Assembly: GCA_028622995.1 (NCBI GenBank)
Contig: JAJQJQ010000029.1
Location: 310,001-374,000, forward strand
From: Panagrolaimus kolymaensis
Lineage: Eukaryota; Nematoda; Chromadorea; Rhabditida; Panagrolaimidae
Direction: 5' to 3'
Length of the DNA stretch: 64,000 nucleotides
Shown one piece after another: positions 10,757-24,148 of the stretch. Position 1 is the stretch's first letter; the number at the start of each line of letters is the position of its first letter. The translations under genes and the position numbers were made by a program. The notes below the pieces were generated by a model. It saw only the letters and a list, made by a program, of their open reading frames with translations. It searched no databases and was not told the DNA's origin.

Positions 10757-13700
10757 TTAACAAAAGCTTGGTGTAAGTTGAGGAGATCGAGGTCGAAGAC
10801 GAGCAATACCACATCGTATTCTTGCGTCATCAACTGAATCTAAAAAATGCTTGCAATTTACAGCAAGCATATGAGCTGTTTTGAGTACTTCTCGTCGATG
10901 ATAATCACATTTCACCTAAAAGTTTTTATGTATGATTTAGAGGAATTTGGAACGAAGTTGGAAATAAGCATACTTGTCCACTTTCCTCAACAACATGACT
11001 CATTGCTGTTGTCATATTTCTTAAATCTGCACCTAATAGAGCTTCAACCATTTCAACCCTTTTTCGATCATCGTTGCTTAATTTTTGAATATCTTTAACG
11101 CTTTCAGAAAATAATTGAGAGAGCTCATTGGTTATTGTCTGAAAGTTTATGGCATTAGTATATAACTACTCGAGAAAAGCAATTTTGCACAAAGTTATGC
11201 AATGCAAACCTTAATTTTTTCAACAAATTCATTGTTAGTCATTTGTGAGGAATATGTTTTAGTTAAATGTGTTACAGCTTGTACCACTCTTAAAACAGCT
11301 TCATGGATTGCATCGCTTGCTCGATCCAATTCTACGTCATTTGGTAATGATGGTGGTGGTGGAAGATTTGATGATTTTGATTTAGAAGGAGTAACAAGAT
11401 CATCAACTGGAGAAATTTTAGCTGAATTTGATGGAAGCTAAAAAAAGTAAATCTTTGTTTAAAACTTTTCAAATCAAACAAAATCAGTTTTTAAAGAAGT
11501 TAATGTTTTGCTGCTTCCATAATTTGTATTTATTGGATAGCTTTAGATATCTTTTTTTTAGTGACTATAGCTTTAATCCAAAATGCTTTATAACTAACCA
11601 TATTTTGTTCTTCTTCCTCTTCTTCTAACCATTTTTCATCTTCCTCACATTGCTGCCTTTGACTTTCGAGGGTTCTCCAAAGGGTGGATGTTGGAATTTC
11701 TGATGCATCAACATTCAATGCTGGAATACTTTTTTTTCTTCCATTCATATTAGAAGGTAATTCATCCATTTTTCTACGAAGTGTCTGAAAATAATCTTCG
11801 CTAATAATCATGCATAAAATTTTGAAGCTATAGCTTTATTTTTCTTGTGCTTTTAGAGCAACTAAAACTTACATAAAAATCAGGAACTGTTAATTCATTA
11901 AACTTTTTTCCTAAATCAATTTCTTCAAGTAAATGTTCCAAAAAATGTGCTGTTTCTATTGCAGTCATTCGAAATGTTTCATCAATAACCCACATAGCTC
12001 TCAACATATCATAAAGAGCTAAAGGACATTCATTGGGACGAGGTAAAAGTTCACCGCCTTCAATCTTTTTTATTACTTCATGATTTCGTATACCTTGCCA
12101 TGGTTTGATTCCATGCATAAGGATTTCCCAAATACAAACTCCAAGAGAATAAACGTCACTTTGAGAGGAAAATTTTCTGAAGTTTAACGATTCGGGTGCC
12201 ATCCATTTTATTGGTAATTTTCCGGATGATGCTGGAATGGAATTTTGAAATGTATTTATTATTTAATTTTTTTTATTGGTGAAAAACTTACAAGTATAAA
12301 CTTGTTCTTCAGCTAAAAGTTTACTCATTCCAAAATCAGATAATTTTACGCAACGGGGATTTGTGACTAAAATATTTCTCGCAGCAATATCTAAAAAATC
12401 CAAGGAATCATGGATCTTAACTTTTTCACTTTGTATCTCTGAATTATTACAAACCTCGATGAACAAAAGCTCTTGAATGTAAATAAGTAACTGCAGATGA
12501 AATTTGTTTGGAAAATAAAATTTGTATTGAAAGATCAATAACAGATTTTTCACGAATTAAATATCCTCGAAGTTCTCCCAATGGAGCTAATTCCATAACA
12601 ATCCAAATAGATGAAGGAATTTCATTATTGTTGTTTTTGTTATTGTTATTATTATTGGTGGCAGCTGAAGCTGTGCATGAATCCGATTCAGATTCATCCG
12701 ATGACATTGATGGCCCCGTGCATATTCCAAGAAGTTTAATTATATGAGGATGGCGAAATTGTTGCATGGTATCTGCAAAAGTTTTATAGGGTAATAATTT
12801 AACAATGATTTTGTTTTAAAAAGTTTCCTTCTTTTTTTGATTAATTAAAAAAACAACAACTTACAAGCTTCTTCAAGAAGATATTTGTTTGATGATTGTA
12901 AATCTTGTGAATCATTATCTTCTCGACAAACTTTTACCGCTACTAAATGTCTTTTAAGCCTCTACAAAAATAGATAGAGTTTTAGAAAAATGATATTAAA
13001 AAAAATGAAATAATTACATAATCAATGTAGCTTCCACGATATACATTTCCAAATAATCCATCACCAATTAATTGTTCCAATCGAACCGAACTTCGATCTA
13101 ATTGAAATTCAACATCGGAAACTGAAATAATTTATTCGGAATAAAAAAAAACAGTTAATTTTATGGCACTAAAAATTAAGGCTGTTTTTAATAAATTAGG
13201 TAACAAAAGTTTTGCTTTCTAACGCAAAAAATGCATCAAAAATAAAAGTTTAATTTATTCATTTTTGGGAATATTTTTTGAAAATCAACTTACTCATAGA
13301 TTTTGCGTAATCTTCGGATGTTCCAGAATAATGCTTTGCTTCTGTTGGAGTTGCTCTTGTAAAATTAGGAGTTAATGGAATTCGAGATTTTCTTGAAAAT
13401 CCCGGTGAAGTTGTTGGAAATTGGCTTCGTTGAATTTGGGGCGAAAGAGTTTGAGCTCGCCTGGTTTTAGCTACGGAAGTATTATTTTCACATGAAAATA
13501 AATCTAAAAATTAACTAATTTTTTAATTATTTCAAAAGTTCAAATAAAGAGAGTAAATGAATGAATGAGTGAAAGTGAGGAAAATTAAAAATGCAAGCAA
13601 ATGAGTCACATCGATTGCGCTTTTAATGAAAAATGAGGAACACAAAAATGAGCAGCAGCAAGCAATTGGAGGAGCATCATCGGCGAGAAAAAAAAAATAA

Positions 13701-16571
13701 AGGAAAAGAAGAAGAGACACTGTTGGTGGGCAGTTTTTTTGGCTGGCTATTTTTTTTCCATGGAAAAACGATCATTTTTTTTATTAGCCATCACCAACAA
13801 ACAAAAAAAAACAACGGCAATGTTGTCTATTTCGAGTACAAAAAGGCTTGGAGCGAAAAACTTTTTTAGTCAAGTCTTTTGTTTTATGCAAAATAATTTG
13901 AAAAAAAAGGTTATGATTTTAGCGTTCATTAAAATTTAATCCGTAATCAATTTTGGCTTCGATTTCGATTTTAGCGACACCCAAAAAGAAATCATAATCA
14001 AAAAGTTGGAAAAATCTTTAAATAAAATTTTGGTCTTACAAAAACTTTTAAAAAACGTACACATAATTTTTAGACAAATTTGTCAAAACGAAAAATAAAA
14101 TGAATGAATGACAATTTTTAGAAAAGCATTAAAATTTGAAAAAGAGATAACGCTCGCCGCCGACGCCGATATTCCATATTTTTCTTCGCGAAATGAAAAA
14201 ATGTATGTTTTTGGATCATTTATTTTTGACACTCTTTTTTATAATGGATGAATAATATTGATTTTTCTTCTTCATATTTTTGAGAACAAGGAAGAAAAAA
14301 AGCAAATAGGATCGTTTTTCAGTTTTTCAGGAACAAAAAAAGAAAAGAAAAAAGTGGAAAGAAAAAAAGAGGGAATAAGACACAAACCTTGAACGGACCA
14401 AAGTGAAGGTTGTTGACTTAACATCATTTGATAACCATCGATTAAATGGGCCATTGATTCTGCTATTGCTATATTTGGAACAGTCAAAATCTAAAAATAA
14501 AAAAATTGCACTTGTCTAAAAATTTAGGAACAAAAAAAATTTGTAAAAAAAGATGGAACTTTTCACGAAAGTAAATTTATTCAAAAGTAACTCCGCAAAA
14601 GTTATGTCTTTAGGTCAAATTTTTAAAAGTTTTAACAATTTTTACAATCTTTTTTTTCTCCTCAAAAATTTATTTACCAATGGATTAGATTGAGCTGAAA
14701 TTCGTAATCTAACTATAGCTTTATCAGAACCATCCAATCTTCGAATACAAATATCAACAATATTTTGTAATTTAGCTAATTGAATTAAAGCGGTAGAATT
14801 TTCAGTTTTATATGAAATTCCTGCCCTTTCACCAATATGAAGTTCCATTGGAGCTTGCCATCCCAAACCTATGGAAGCTCGAAATACTTCTGAATCAAAT
14901 TTAACTATTTTCATTAATTGATTTAAAAATCGAAATACACATTCAAGTTCAGAATATATTGCAATCTTTTTTACTGCGGAAATAATATTTTTTTGTAATT
15001 GTTTTTTCTGAAAAATATAAATAAATATTAAATTATTATTAGCCAATAAAAAAGATAAATCTAAAAATTTTTATGACTCGACGCGAAATTTTTTATAAAG
15101 ATTGTTTATTTTTTTGGTGTTTTAATAATCTCATAAAAAGATTATTGCTTTTAGAGGCATTTTTAAAATTTTTTTCCTATCTTTTCACTTCCATATTATT
15201 TTTTTTACCTTAACATTAACAACAAAAGGTTCAGGAAAATATTTGAGCAATCCACCTTCATTTTCAACCACACGAAAATCTAATTTCTTTTCAACATTGG
15301 ATACAGTAATATTTGGAAATCGCTTTTTTAACATTAATGCTCCCATTTCAGTGGCTTGTTCCATTTCAATTTTCCATGCCACGTGATTGATATAATCATT
15401 AGCTAATTGATCATAAAAATATAAAAATGCTGATATTTCTGTTTGATACATTTCACGAATATTTTTAGGGATGAAACGAATTTTAAGTTCAAATCTTAAT
15501 GGCAATGGATTAGGTCGACGAAGATATCGTCGAGCCACTTGAGGCATTCGTAATCCTGGGTGAAGCCAATGACATTGTTGCAAATTGGTTCCAGGAATAG
15601 TGGCAACTTGAGCAAGTCGAAGAGCAAAATGTGGAGTACTAAATTGATCCAAACCAAGGCCATTCAAAACGACATTCACCACTCTCTAAAAAAATGTGGA
15701 TTTTTTGATTGGATAAAATTTTTGGAATAAATATTTTTAATAAAATTGAAATTTGCTTTAACGCAAAAAATTTGTCCATAAATATTTTAAAAATGCAACA
15801 AATATTTTTGTGCTTTGAACTTATCATTTTTTTCTGCTACCTTTCTCCATTCATAATTTTCTTTGTTGAAACCTTTGCAAATCAAAATTTCCTTTAAGCA
15901 AAAAATAAGTCTTTTTTTTGGATAACTAAAAATGCAAAAGTAAAAGCAAAAAAGATTGATATTTTAGTGACATGTGTGTGTTATATGTGCTTTTGCTTTT
16001 CATCGATGCGAGATTTTTTTCACTCCATCATCAATTAACGCTTCTTTTTTTTCCAGCATCCATCGTTGCTCTCTTTTTTAATTCACTTTTAAAAGGAAAA
16101 ATAAAAAAGCATTGCCGACAGATGTTTGCCATCACATTTAATCTTTCGATAAAAAATATATATAAAAAAAGAAATAGAAAAAAACTATTAAAAAAACTAA
16201 TATTAAGGAAATAATAAATAGACTACACTTTTTTTTATGTTGTGTTTTTAATGGATTTTTAACGGCTGCCAAAGTAAAGAAGTGCCCATAAGTGTTCCAT
16301 TTTTTTATTATTTTTTTTCTTTGCTTTTAGCTTTTTGAATGGGCTTGAAAGTGATTTGATGCGCAGAAAAATTACAGAAAAGTAAAATAAAAAAAGCTTG
16401 AGTTAGAAGAGAAAAAACAAAGTTTAATAAAAAAATTTTTATCAAATTTTCAGCTTAACTCATAAAAAGACTTACCTGCACAGTGGTGTGATTATCAACT
16501 CGAACATTTTTAGCTGTTCCATCAGCTAAATAAATTTGAATTATTTCATTCGTAACATTTGTAACTTCCAT
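10757..16571 (-). CDS. Focal adhesion kinase (FERM-tyrosine kinase-FAT), KIN-32-like
   Basis: Fourteen exons: 16571-16476, 15685-15209, 15007-14678, 14490-14388, 13503-13294, 13121-13018, 12961-12865, 12772-12455, 12390-12292, 12231-11873, 11784-11599, 11437-11210, 11138-10974, 10915-10757. They sum to 2931 bases (976 residues). FERM: DQFSTPHFALRL, CHWLHPGLRM, AESMAHLIDGYQ. A linker motif SEDYAKSM matches the autophosphorylation site region that recruits Src-family SH2 domains. Kinase: GDGLFGNVYRG, VAVKVC, FVHRDIAARN, DFGMSK, SSSGKLPIKWMAPESLNF, EILMHGIKPWQG. FAT: ELDRASDAIHEAVLRVVQAV to NCKHFLDSVDDARIRCG. FAK links integrin adhesions to cytoskeletal signalling. Oddities: a Ser/Asp- and Asn-rich insert of about 35 residues between beta-strands 4 and 5, and one activation-loop tyrosine where vertebrate FAK has two. 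The true 5' end may lie further upstream. Confidence 0.95.
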
Positions 16572-18427
16572 TTTTTGTTGGTCTCGTTCTTTACAAAACT
16601 GTGTTAAAACATAAAATTTGGAAGGACTTAAAAAAATCAACAAAATAAAATGTTTCTCGATTAATTACACCTAAAAACAAATATACATTTAAATAAAAAA
16701 TTTGTGGGAATAATAACGCAAAAAGACAAGCTTCACGAATTCAAATATCTTTTTATTTAGAAAGTATTTATGATTTTTAGAAATCAAAAACTTTGAAAAA
16801 ATTGTTAGATTTTATTTTAATCAAGGTGAAAAGAGAGGATAAAAAAAACTAAAAACAAACATTAAATAAAACAAAAGGTAACATTTTCTTTTCTTTCTTT
16901 TATTTTTTTGTTTTTTGATTGATCAAGAAATAATAAAGTTTTATTTTTATTCTTTTTTTCTTCTTTGCGATGATACTACCTACACCTGAGGAAAAAAAGA
17001 GCGGAGGGATGGAATGATTGAAAAGGGATCCAAAAAGCTCTTTCTTTCATGCTTAACTCTTTTTTTTTCTTTTTTTTTCTTTTTTGAATTTTCATTCGAA
17101 AGGACTTAGAACGGAGGAGAAAGCAAGAAAAAAAAGAAAAAGAAAGAAAAACGTTGCAAATAAATTTGTGGTGCGGACGATGATGAAGGAGGACGCCTTG
17201 GCAAAAACAGCTTTAAAACCTAATGCAATGCAGAAGAAATAAAAAAAAGATAGGAAAAAACAAAGACGGTTTTAGGCATGAAAAAGAAAAAAAAGCAAAA
17301 GTAGCAGACGAAGATGGAACGAAACGAAACCTATTAAATGAAGGAAGAGGAGTGGTGGCAGCGGCATTGAATAATTTAGAATAGAATTAAGAAAAAAATG
17401 AAGAAGTTCTTTTTTAGAAATCTCAAAAATAAAAGTTCATGAGAAACGAATGAAGCCTTTTTCAAGACTTTTTAATTTAAAAAAAGTGTTAGTAAAAAAA
17501 CAGGGCAAAAATATTTTCTGATTCAAATAACTTTAAAAAAGATTTCTCAAGTAAAGGAATAGTTTATTTCTCAAATAGCGGGCCAAAGAAAAAAAGAAAA
17601 AAAATAGTATAAAATTTGCATTATAAAAATTCAAATGCCAGTGGTGGTAACTTTAATTTCTAGAAAATTGCTCTAAAGATAATAAAGAAATTAATTTTTT
17701 TTTTGTAAAAAATTTATACAAATCCTATTTTTTTCAACATGACGTTTTCTATCTCTGTAAGTTCAAATAATATGATAAAAGCGGCATCCGTGGATTCGAT
17801 TTAAAAAAAAAGAAGGAAAAAGAAACAAACTAAAAAAAGTGACCCAACAACGAAGAAAAAAAGGAGATTAACTTTTTTGTTTGAATCTTTTTCTCCAAAA
17901 CAAAATCCATCAACAAAACGCGCATTTTTTTTAATTCACTTTTTTTTTCTCAATCTTTCTTTCTAACTTAATGTTTCTCTGTTCCGGTGAAAGAAGTTGG
18001 AGGGAAAAAATAATTGATAAATGGCATTTAGAAAAAAAGAAGCTAAATCGTAGCAGCGACAACCAAAACATAAAAAAAACTATCCATTTGCTCAATTGTC
18101 GTCGACGATGAATCAAAAAGCTACTATAAAATATTTCAAACATTTTTCCTTGATTTGGTGTGACGTTTCAAGGAAGATAAAAAAAAATTAGGCAATGGTA
18201 GCAAAAAAGAATTCAGTTTACCTTGGAAACAAAAAATATAATAAAATAAAAGGTTGAATAATTTTGGCCATAGCTTTTTTTGTTGTTGTTGGTTGACGGA
18301 GAGATATTTCTATGGGTTCAAACCCTATTGCTTTTTGCTTACATTTTTTTATCTTCTAAGAATACGTACATATTAAGTTTCTTAAACTCAAGTTTAATTT
18401 ATTGAAAACTATATTTCAAAAAAAAAA
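16572..18427. other. Gene-free AT-rich region upstream of FAK
   Basis: About 1.9 kb of poly-A/T tracts and simple-sequence stretches. I find no exon with flanking splice sites. It may contain the FAK promoter and untranslated leader. Open frames here (for example 17931-18143 on minus) have biased low-complexity translations and no domain. Confidence 0.6.
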
Positions 18428-18913
18428 GGGCCTGGGTAAATCGAGGCAAAGCAATCAAAAAGGCAGGCAGAGTATTTCGAGGCAAAGCAGGGTATTTCGA
18501 GGCAAAAGCAGGGTATTTCGAGGCAAAATAAAAAGGCAACGTCTAATTACTATCAATCGACTCCTCTCAAAATCCTGAACATATTATTTTCATTCATTAC
18601 CCAAAGCCTATAAAATTTTTTTGAGTTACGTGTTTTCCCTATGAGACAAAAATGATCCATAGGGAAACCCTATGAGTAAACATAATCCATAGCGAAAGCC
18701 TATATATCAGAAAGGACCCATAGGGAAAACACGTAACTCAAAAAAATTTTATAGGCTTTGAGTAATTATTGAAAATAATTTGTTCAGAATTTTGAGAGGA
18801 GTCGATTGATAGTAATTAGACGTTGCCTTTTTATTTTGCCTCGAAATACCCTGCTTTGCCTCGAAATACTCTGCCTGCCTTTTTGATTGCTTTGCCTCGA
18901 TTTACCCAGGCCC
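18428..18913. mobile_element. Foldback / MITE-like element with long inverted repeats
   Basis: A 486-base element ending in GGGCCTGGGTAAATCGAGGC and its reverse complement. Arms continue inward for about 180-210 bases: 18428-18641 against 18719-18913. Each arm contains tandem units of about 21 bases around GTATTTCGAGGCAAAGCAGG, three on the left and two on the right. A second paired block (GCCTATAAAATTTTTTTGAG and complement) sits at 18606-18641 and 18719-18756. The loop is about 75 bases and carries short CCTATGAG/CCATAGG pieces. Flanks are A-runs, so a target-site duplication cannot be resolved. No protein is encoded, so it would need a transposase in trans. Confidence 0.85.
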
Positions 18914-20728
18914 AAAAAAAAAATCAAAACAAAAAGAAAAACTGATATCAAATAAAATAAAATAAATACAAAGCATGAAGAAGACAAAAGACACCTGTTC
19001 TCGTTGTGTCGTCTCGTATTTTTGCCCTTTAAAAACACTCACATAGAAGAAGAAGACACATTCTTAACATTTTTATCAACAAACAAATGTCATTCATTAA
19101 ATGTAAGAAAGAAGAAGAAAAAAATATGTATGTGTTGGTGACGCATAAATAATGAGATAGACGAAGAAAAAAAAGAAAGGTTGATTATTCAAATGATGAA
19201 TGTCGAAATTTTACTGTATCAATTGTAAGCACAAAAATGAGTGAAACAAAAAGTTAATCGACTATTAAAAAATTCACTCTCTAAATTTGAAAAAAAATAA
19301 TTTTTAAAAGCTCACATTTTCAACCAAAAAAATTTGCGCAGCTAATTTCTCTTTAATTATTTTATAGTCTTTAATGGTAAACAAAAAAAGAGCAAAAAAA
19401 ACTTTGACTTTAGTATCGAAAAAAAAGTCGAAATAAATAAATATATTTTTATTATTTATTCTTTCTCCAAAAAAAGCTTCAAAACTCATCACTCGCGCGC
19501 GCTTTTAGTCAGTGTCACCCATCGTTTTTAGTCGACGGCGACGATAGTCATCATCGCCACTCGTTGTTGCTGCTCATTATTGAAACAAATATGCAAATAA
19601 GTTAACTTTTTTCAAAATAAAAAAAAATTGGAGAGGAGGAAAAAAAGAGATGATGAGTTTTTCGGTTGGCTCCTCTTCTTTTTTCCTTTTTTTGTTTCGT
19701 TCAACAAGAAAAAAATTGCGTAGAAGAGAAAAAAGAAGAAAAATCGGTGATTGATACATTTTTCCGTTTCCCAAAAAAAAAGAGAAGAAGAAAACATCAG
19801 TGAAAATGGAGGCAAAATATTATTGCAAAAATTTCATTCAATCATCGCTACTTTTTTATTAGAAAAATAAAGAAAAAGTTTACTACGGAAGAGTCAATAA
19901 TAATGAGGAGATTTTTTGCTTATCGCAAAATGCGTACAACCAAAAAAAAATAATAAAAAGTTTTAACAAACCATCTAAAAAAATACTAACTTCAAATATT
20001 AAAAATCTTCATAATCATTTCATTTTTAAATTTGCTATCTGTAAATACAATCCAAATTCATTAAAAAATGCCATTCATGATATTTTAAGAAAACAAAAAT
20101 TGTTTGTTAAAAAAATTGCATGAAGAAATGTGATTTTTTGTAAGATTCATAAAAAAAATTATGCATTTTCGATTTATGACTAAAAAGTTATATTTTTTCT
20201 AGAATTACGGATTTATCAACTCCAATTTTAGTATTTTTTGTCGCCATGGATTATTTTTTGAATATATCGTCTTATTTATTTATTTATGATGGGTTGATTT
20301 GTCCTCATTGAAAAAAAAACACGCAAATTCATTAATTTAAAACATTTTTGCTGACCTCAAAATAAAAATGCATAGAATAAACGCTGCTCAAAATGATCGA
20401 TAATTATTTGCAAGTTTTTCTTTAACAAAGTTTTATTGATTAAATTGTCTATTATAAATATGTATAGACGACGAATGAAAGTTCATTTTTAGTTTCTAAA
20501 AAATATTCAGATTATTGCATTTTTGCAAGAATGATTTTTAGTGGGATTTTGTTATTTGCTTTTTGAATATTTTATTTTTTTCCCTTAAAATATTTTTTTT
20601 ATTTTGTTTTTTAAATTTTATGATTTCATTGATTTGAAAAAACCGAAACCAAGGTTAACCCAAAAGTAAACGAAATATCTGAAAAATCAAAAAAAAAAAT
20701 AAAGAATTTACATCGACAAAAATTAAGC
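18914..20728. other. Gene-free AT-rich region
   Basis: About 1.8 kb with no supportable exon. Notable only for a GC-richer patch at 19490-19565 (CGCGCGCGC followed by GTCGACGGCGACG) in otherwise very AT-rich DNA. Confidence 0.55.
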
Positions 20729-20878
20729 ATGGATGAATTACGTTATTTAACAAGATATGCTACGCGCATATCATTGCATCAAACAGATATATTTCGAAGT
20801 CATACGCCACCATATACTTCAGAACCTCCTGTCATAAAAAAGAGAGGTCGGCCAAGAAAGAACCCAATAATCAATTAA
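20729..20878 (+). CDS. Putative 49-residue AT-hook protein
   Basis: A 50-codon frame starting MDELRYLTRYATRISLHQTD and ending VIKKRGRPRKNPIIN. KKRGRPRKNP is a canonical AT-hook (R-G-R-P core with basic flanks), which binds the minor groove of AT-rich DNA. The same frame stays open upstream to about 20645 without another ATG, giving Lys-rich residues, so this may be the last exon of a longer gene with an unseen 5' part. No clear acceptor is visible. Its AT-hook is unlikely by chance, but expression is unknown. Confidence 0.45.
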   Translation: MDELRYLTRYATRISLHQTDIFRSHTPPYTSEPPVIKKRGRPRKNPIIN

Positions 20879-21450
20879 TTCATTTATTATTTCATTCATG
20901 ATATTTTAGTAAAACAAAAAACGTTGGTTAAAAATATGGCATGAAGAAAAGCTTTATTTTTAACGCTTTTAACAACCTTATTAAATTGCAAAACCCATCT
21001 CTTTCTAATCATATTTTTTACATAGATGGTTAATTGTATTTCTTGAAAGTATGAAATGTTTTGCTTTAAAATATTGAAAACAATCTTCCAAATTCATAAA
21101 CTTCCCAAATGAAAAAAAGAGTGTTACGGTATTAATTAAAAACAATTGTTGAAATTAGTTAAAATGATTAGTACTTTAATTTTTGCAGAGTTCTAACATT
21201 TATTGTATTACTATGACATCATGAAGAATTGGAGAAGAATAATACAGTATACTTCCATTAAATAACTTTTATTGGCAAAGCGAGCGCCATTGTCAAATCA
21301 CTTTTTTCTTCATCAAAGCAAAGTAACATTTGTAAAAGCTATTTATTCTTCATTCAACTTTTTTTCTTCTTCAAGTTTGTTTGATTTAATTTTGTTTCAA
21401 CTTAATTTCTTCAAATTTTTAGGAACTCAAACGGAACAGATGAAAGAAGA
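20879..21450. promoter_or_regulatory. Upstream region of RPC3
   Basis: AT-rich spacer. TTTTTAG at 21416-21422, followed by a short leader and the ATG at 21451, is a likely trans-splice acceptor for the gene downstream. Nothing else is recognisable. Confidence 0.5.
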
Positions 21451-23516
21451 ATGTCTTATACTCCTGAATATATCAAAGCTTTAATTACAAGCTACTTTGG
21501 TCATGATGTTGGAATAATTGCTGAAGCGCTATGTTCTGGTTCAAAGCCAATTGCGGCATTGTTTAGAAAAGTTTCACCATTTTTGAAGAATAAGAATATG
21601 TTTAGAAAACAATTGACTCTTCTTTTTTGGCATTCAATCGTATCTTGTGATGAAGAAAATGGAATAGAATATTATTCGATCTCGTTTGAAAATGTCTTTC
21701 GATTTGCAATGCTACCAATGATGTTACCCGTTTTGGAAGAACTTGCTGGGCCTCCTTCGCTGACTTTTGCCAAAGCTGTTATCAAAGCTGGAAGATTGAG
21801 CTGCTCAGATATTATACGACAAGCTAAAATGGATACAAAAGCTGGTGAACATGATGTACATAAATTTATTGCTTTCATTTACAATATTCATTAATGTTTC
21901 ATGTTTTAGTTTTTCAAGGTATTTTGTGATCTCGTGGAAAAGAAAGTGTTTGTTAGAACTCAAGATAGAATGTACGAAACTGAAGTTGATCCATTTCTTC
22001 TGCCTCCTGTTATATTAGATGGAACTTCGAGGATTGCTCAAATAGCATTGATTGAAACAAGAATGGCTGAATTTGAAGCAGAATTCCATGAAGAAGCAAA
22101 GAAGTTTTCTCAAAATGAAGCTTCCACGAAACTTGAACATTTGAAGCGAAAGAAACGTCAAGAACTTTTGGCTGAAGCTGATGCAGTGGAAGCTACAGAT
22201 TCCGATGCCGATGTCTTATGGAAGATTAATTATAATATCTTGGATCGAATTTATCGTGACCGACTCCTTCTTGAAGTGCTGATCAACGATGTGGGCATTG
22301 ACGAAGCTGGTGAAAAGATTATGAGAGCTGCATTTGGTATTTGTTTGAAACTTCAAGATGGCAATGCTTCACATGCTTATTCGAAGTTTTTTTCTGTAAG
22401 GTTTTCTCTTTCTTTCCTCGCTATTTACTAATTGATTGTTTTTAGAGAAAAGATTTGGAAGCTGTTCTCAGCAATAATCCTGACGTCACTGAAGATGATT
22501 TCGATGCTACTCTTTATCTCGTTTCATCAAGCGTTGATCGCTTCATTCGAAAAGTTGGCGATAGCCAAGGTGGATTATATACCATTGATTATATTGAAGG
22601 AATGAAAACTTTATTGGTTCGAGTTCTCAAGAGTATGATTCAATCAAAATATGATAATCCCAACGAAACTGAAGAAAAACGCGATCTTCCAACTTTCATT
22701 TTTTCATTGTTACTCAAAAAAGGTCTCGTCGAAGAAGAAAAGGTAGGCTTTTATTTTATGATTTTCCTGTAGCTTTATTGATTCGATTTTAGCTTGCTGC
22801 AGTCTTCAAACATCCTGATGATGAAATACGACAAGAATTGTATCGACTTCGAAGTGAGGGATTTGTGAATGTTATCGTATGTTTTTTCGCTTTTTCATGC
22901 ATTTTTCTCATATTTCTTTTTTTCAGACAAAAGATAGTTCGTATGAATTCAACCCTATGAGTTCTCAATTCTTGTATGGCGTCGATTTACTCAAAGTTAA
23001 TCTCAATCAATTTCAAAAAGTTTTACAGGTTTGCTTCCATCTTGTTCAATACCAACTAATGATTTACTTTGTTTTAGTATCAAGCGAATTATATCAATCG
23101 TCGATTACATGAGAAAGCAGAAATTGCTCCAATCAAAATTGTGAAAACTAAAGTTCGTAGAATGATTGACTACGCTAAGAAGAATATAGCCGATGAATCG
23201 GAAGTAACTGATACTGTATGTTTTTTTTTTTGCTTTGTTCTCTCACCCTTTATTCTTCCTCTTTTTTCAGATCGAAGATATTAGCAACGAATTTGATACT
23301 ACTAAACGTGAAACTCTTCGACGATATCGCCAATTCCGAGATTATTTAAAGAAAGTGGAATTGATGCTGAATGAAGCGATTTGGATTATGCACCGAACTA
23401 TTGAAATGGAACAGCGAAAGCGTCGTGAAGATGGTGGCAATGATCAAAAAAGAATAAAAAGAAGAGTTACCGATCTTGTTGAATCTGCACCGGCTGCTAA
23501 ACGGGCCAAATATTAA
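21451..23516 (+). CDS. POLR3C: DNA-directed RNA polymerase III subunit RPC3
   Basis: Seven exons: 21451-21855, 21910-22395, 22446-22742, 22793-22876, 22927-23028, 23078-23215, 23271-23516; 1758 bases, 585 residues. The N-terminus (MSYTPEYIKALITSYFG) is a winged-helix region like that of RPC3/C82. Further matches are the block VDRFIRKVGDSQGGLYTIDY, which aligns with the conserved KVGDSGGGMY segment, an extended winged helix with LLLKKGLVEEEKLAAVFKHP, and a C-terminal coiled coil (RQFRDYLKKVELMLNEAIWI) ending in a basic tail. RPC3 belongs to the RPC3-RPC6-RPC7 subcomplex that recruits Pol III to TFIIIB and helps open promoters of tRNA and 5S genes. An AATAAA signal lies at 23591-23596. An alternative ATG eight codons upstream is out of frame. 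Confidence 0.9.
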
Positions 23517-24148
23517 ATTTGTTAACTTGTTTTCATTTCTTTTTTGTTGTTTTTTTTGTTGATTTTGAATATGTATGTATTTTCCTTGTTAATAAACTTG
23601 TTTTTTTTAATACAGTTGTTACTTTCGAATCAAGCAATGGATGGATATGATTATATATGAGAATGATGCCTATGAAAATTTTGTTGGAAAAAAGCTTGAA
23701 TTTGGTTGAGGCAACAGTCAACAGGTTTTGCTAAGGTTATGTTAGAATTATAGCATCACATAAAAAATTTTTGTTGTTTATGTTTTTATGTAAACTTTTT
23801 ATTCTCTCCTCAATCTACAAAGAATAAATAAACTTTTGCTTCAAGCAAGTTTTTTTCCTACTTGAGCAAACTTTGTAAATCTCGCTAAAAAAAAGTCGAA
23901 AGAACAACGATGTTTCAGCGTTGATGAAAATCATGTAAACATTTAGAGAGGTATGTGTGCTTTATGTCACGTCGGAAGTAAACAAACATCTAGTAATAAT
24001 AAAGTTAACCTCAAAATCCAGCTTACCGCTAGCCTCAAAGATTATTTTTAACTTTTTAAATATTTACTTAAATTTTTTGTATAAAATAAATCAAATTTTT
24101 TCTGTAACTTTCATTCTTTAAAGTTTTTTTGACGAAAGAAAAAGAAAT
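23517..24148. other. Intergenic region
   Basis: RPC3 3' flank and the upstream region of the secreted-protein gene. AATAAA at 23591-23596 belongs to RPC3. No other feature is seen. Confidence 0.55.

Noticed and set aside
18784..19038. 84-codon minus frame
   Set aside because: It lies half inside the foldback element; its QSNQKGRQSISRQSRVFRGK repeats are just the tandem arm units translated.
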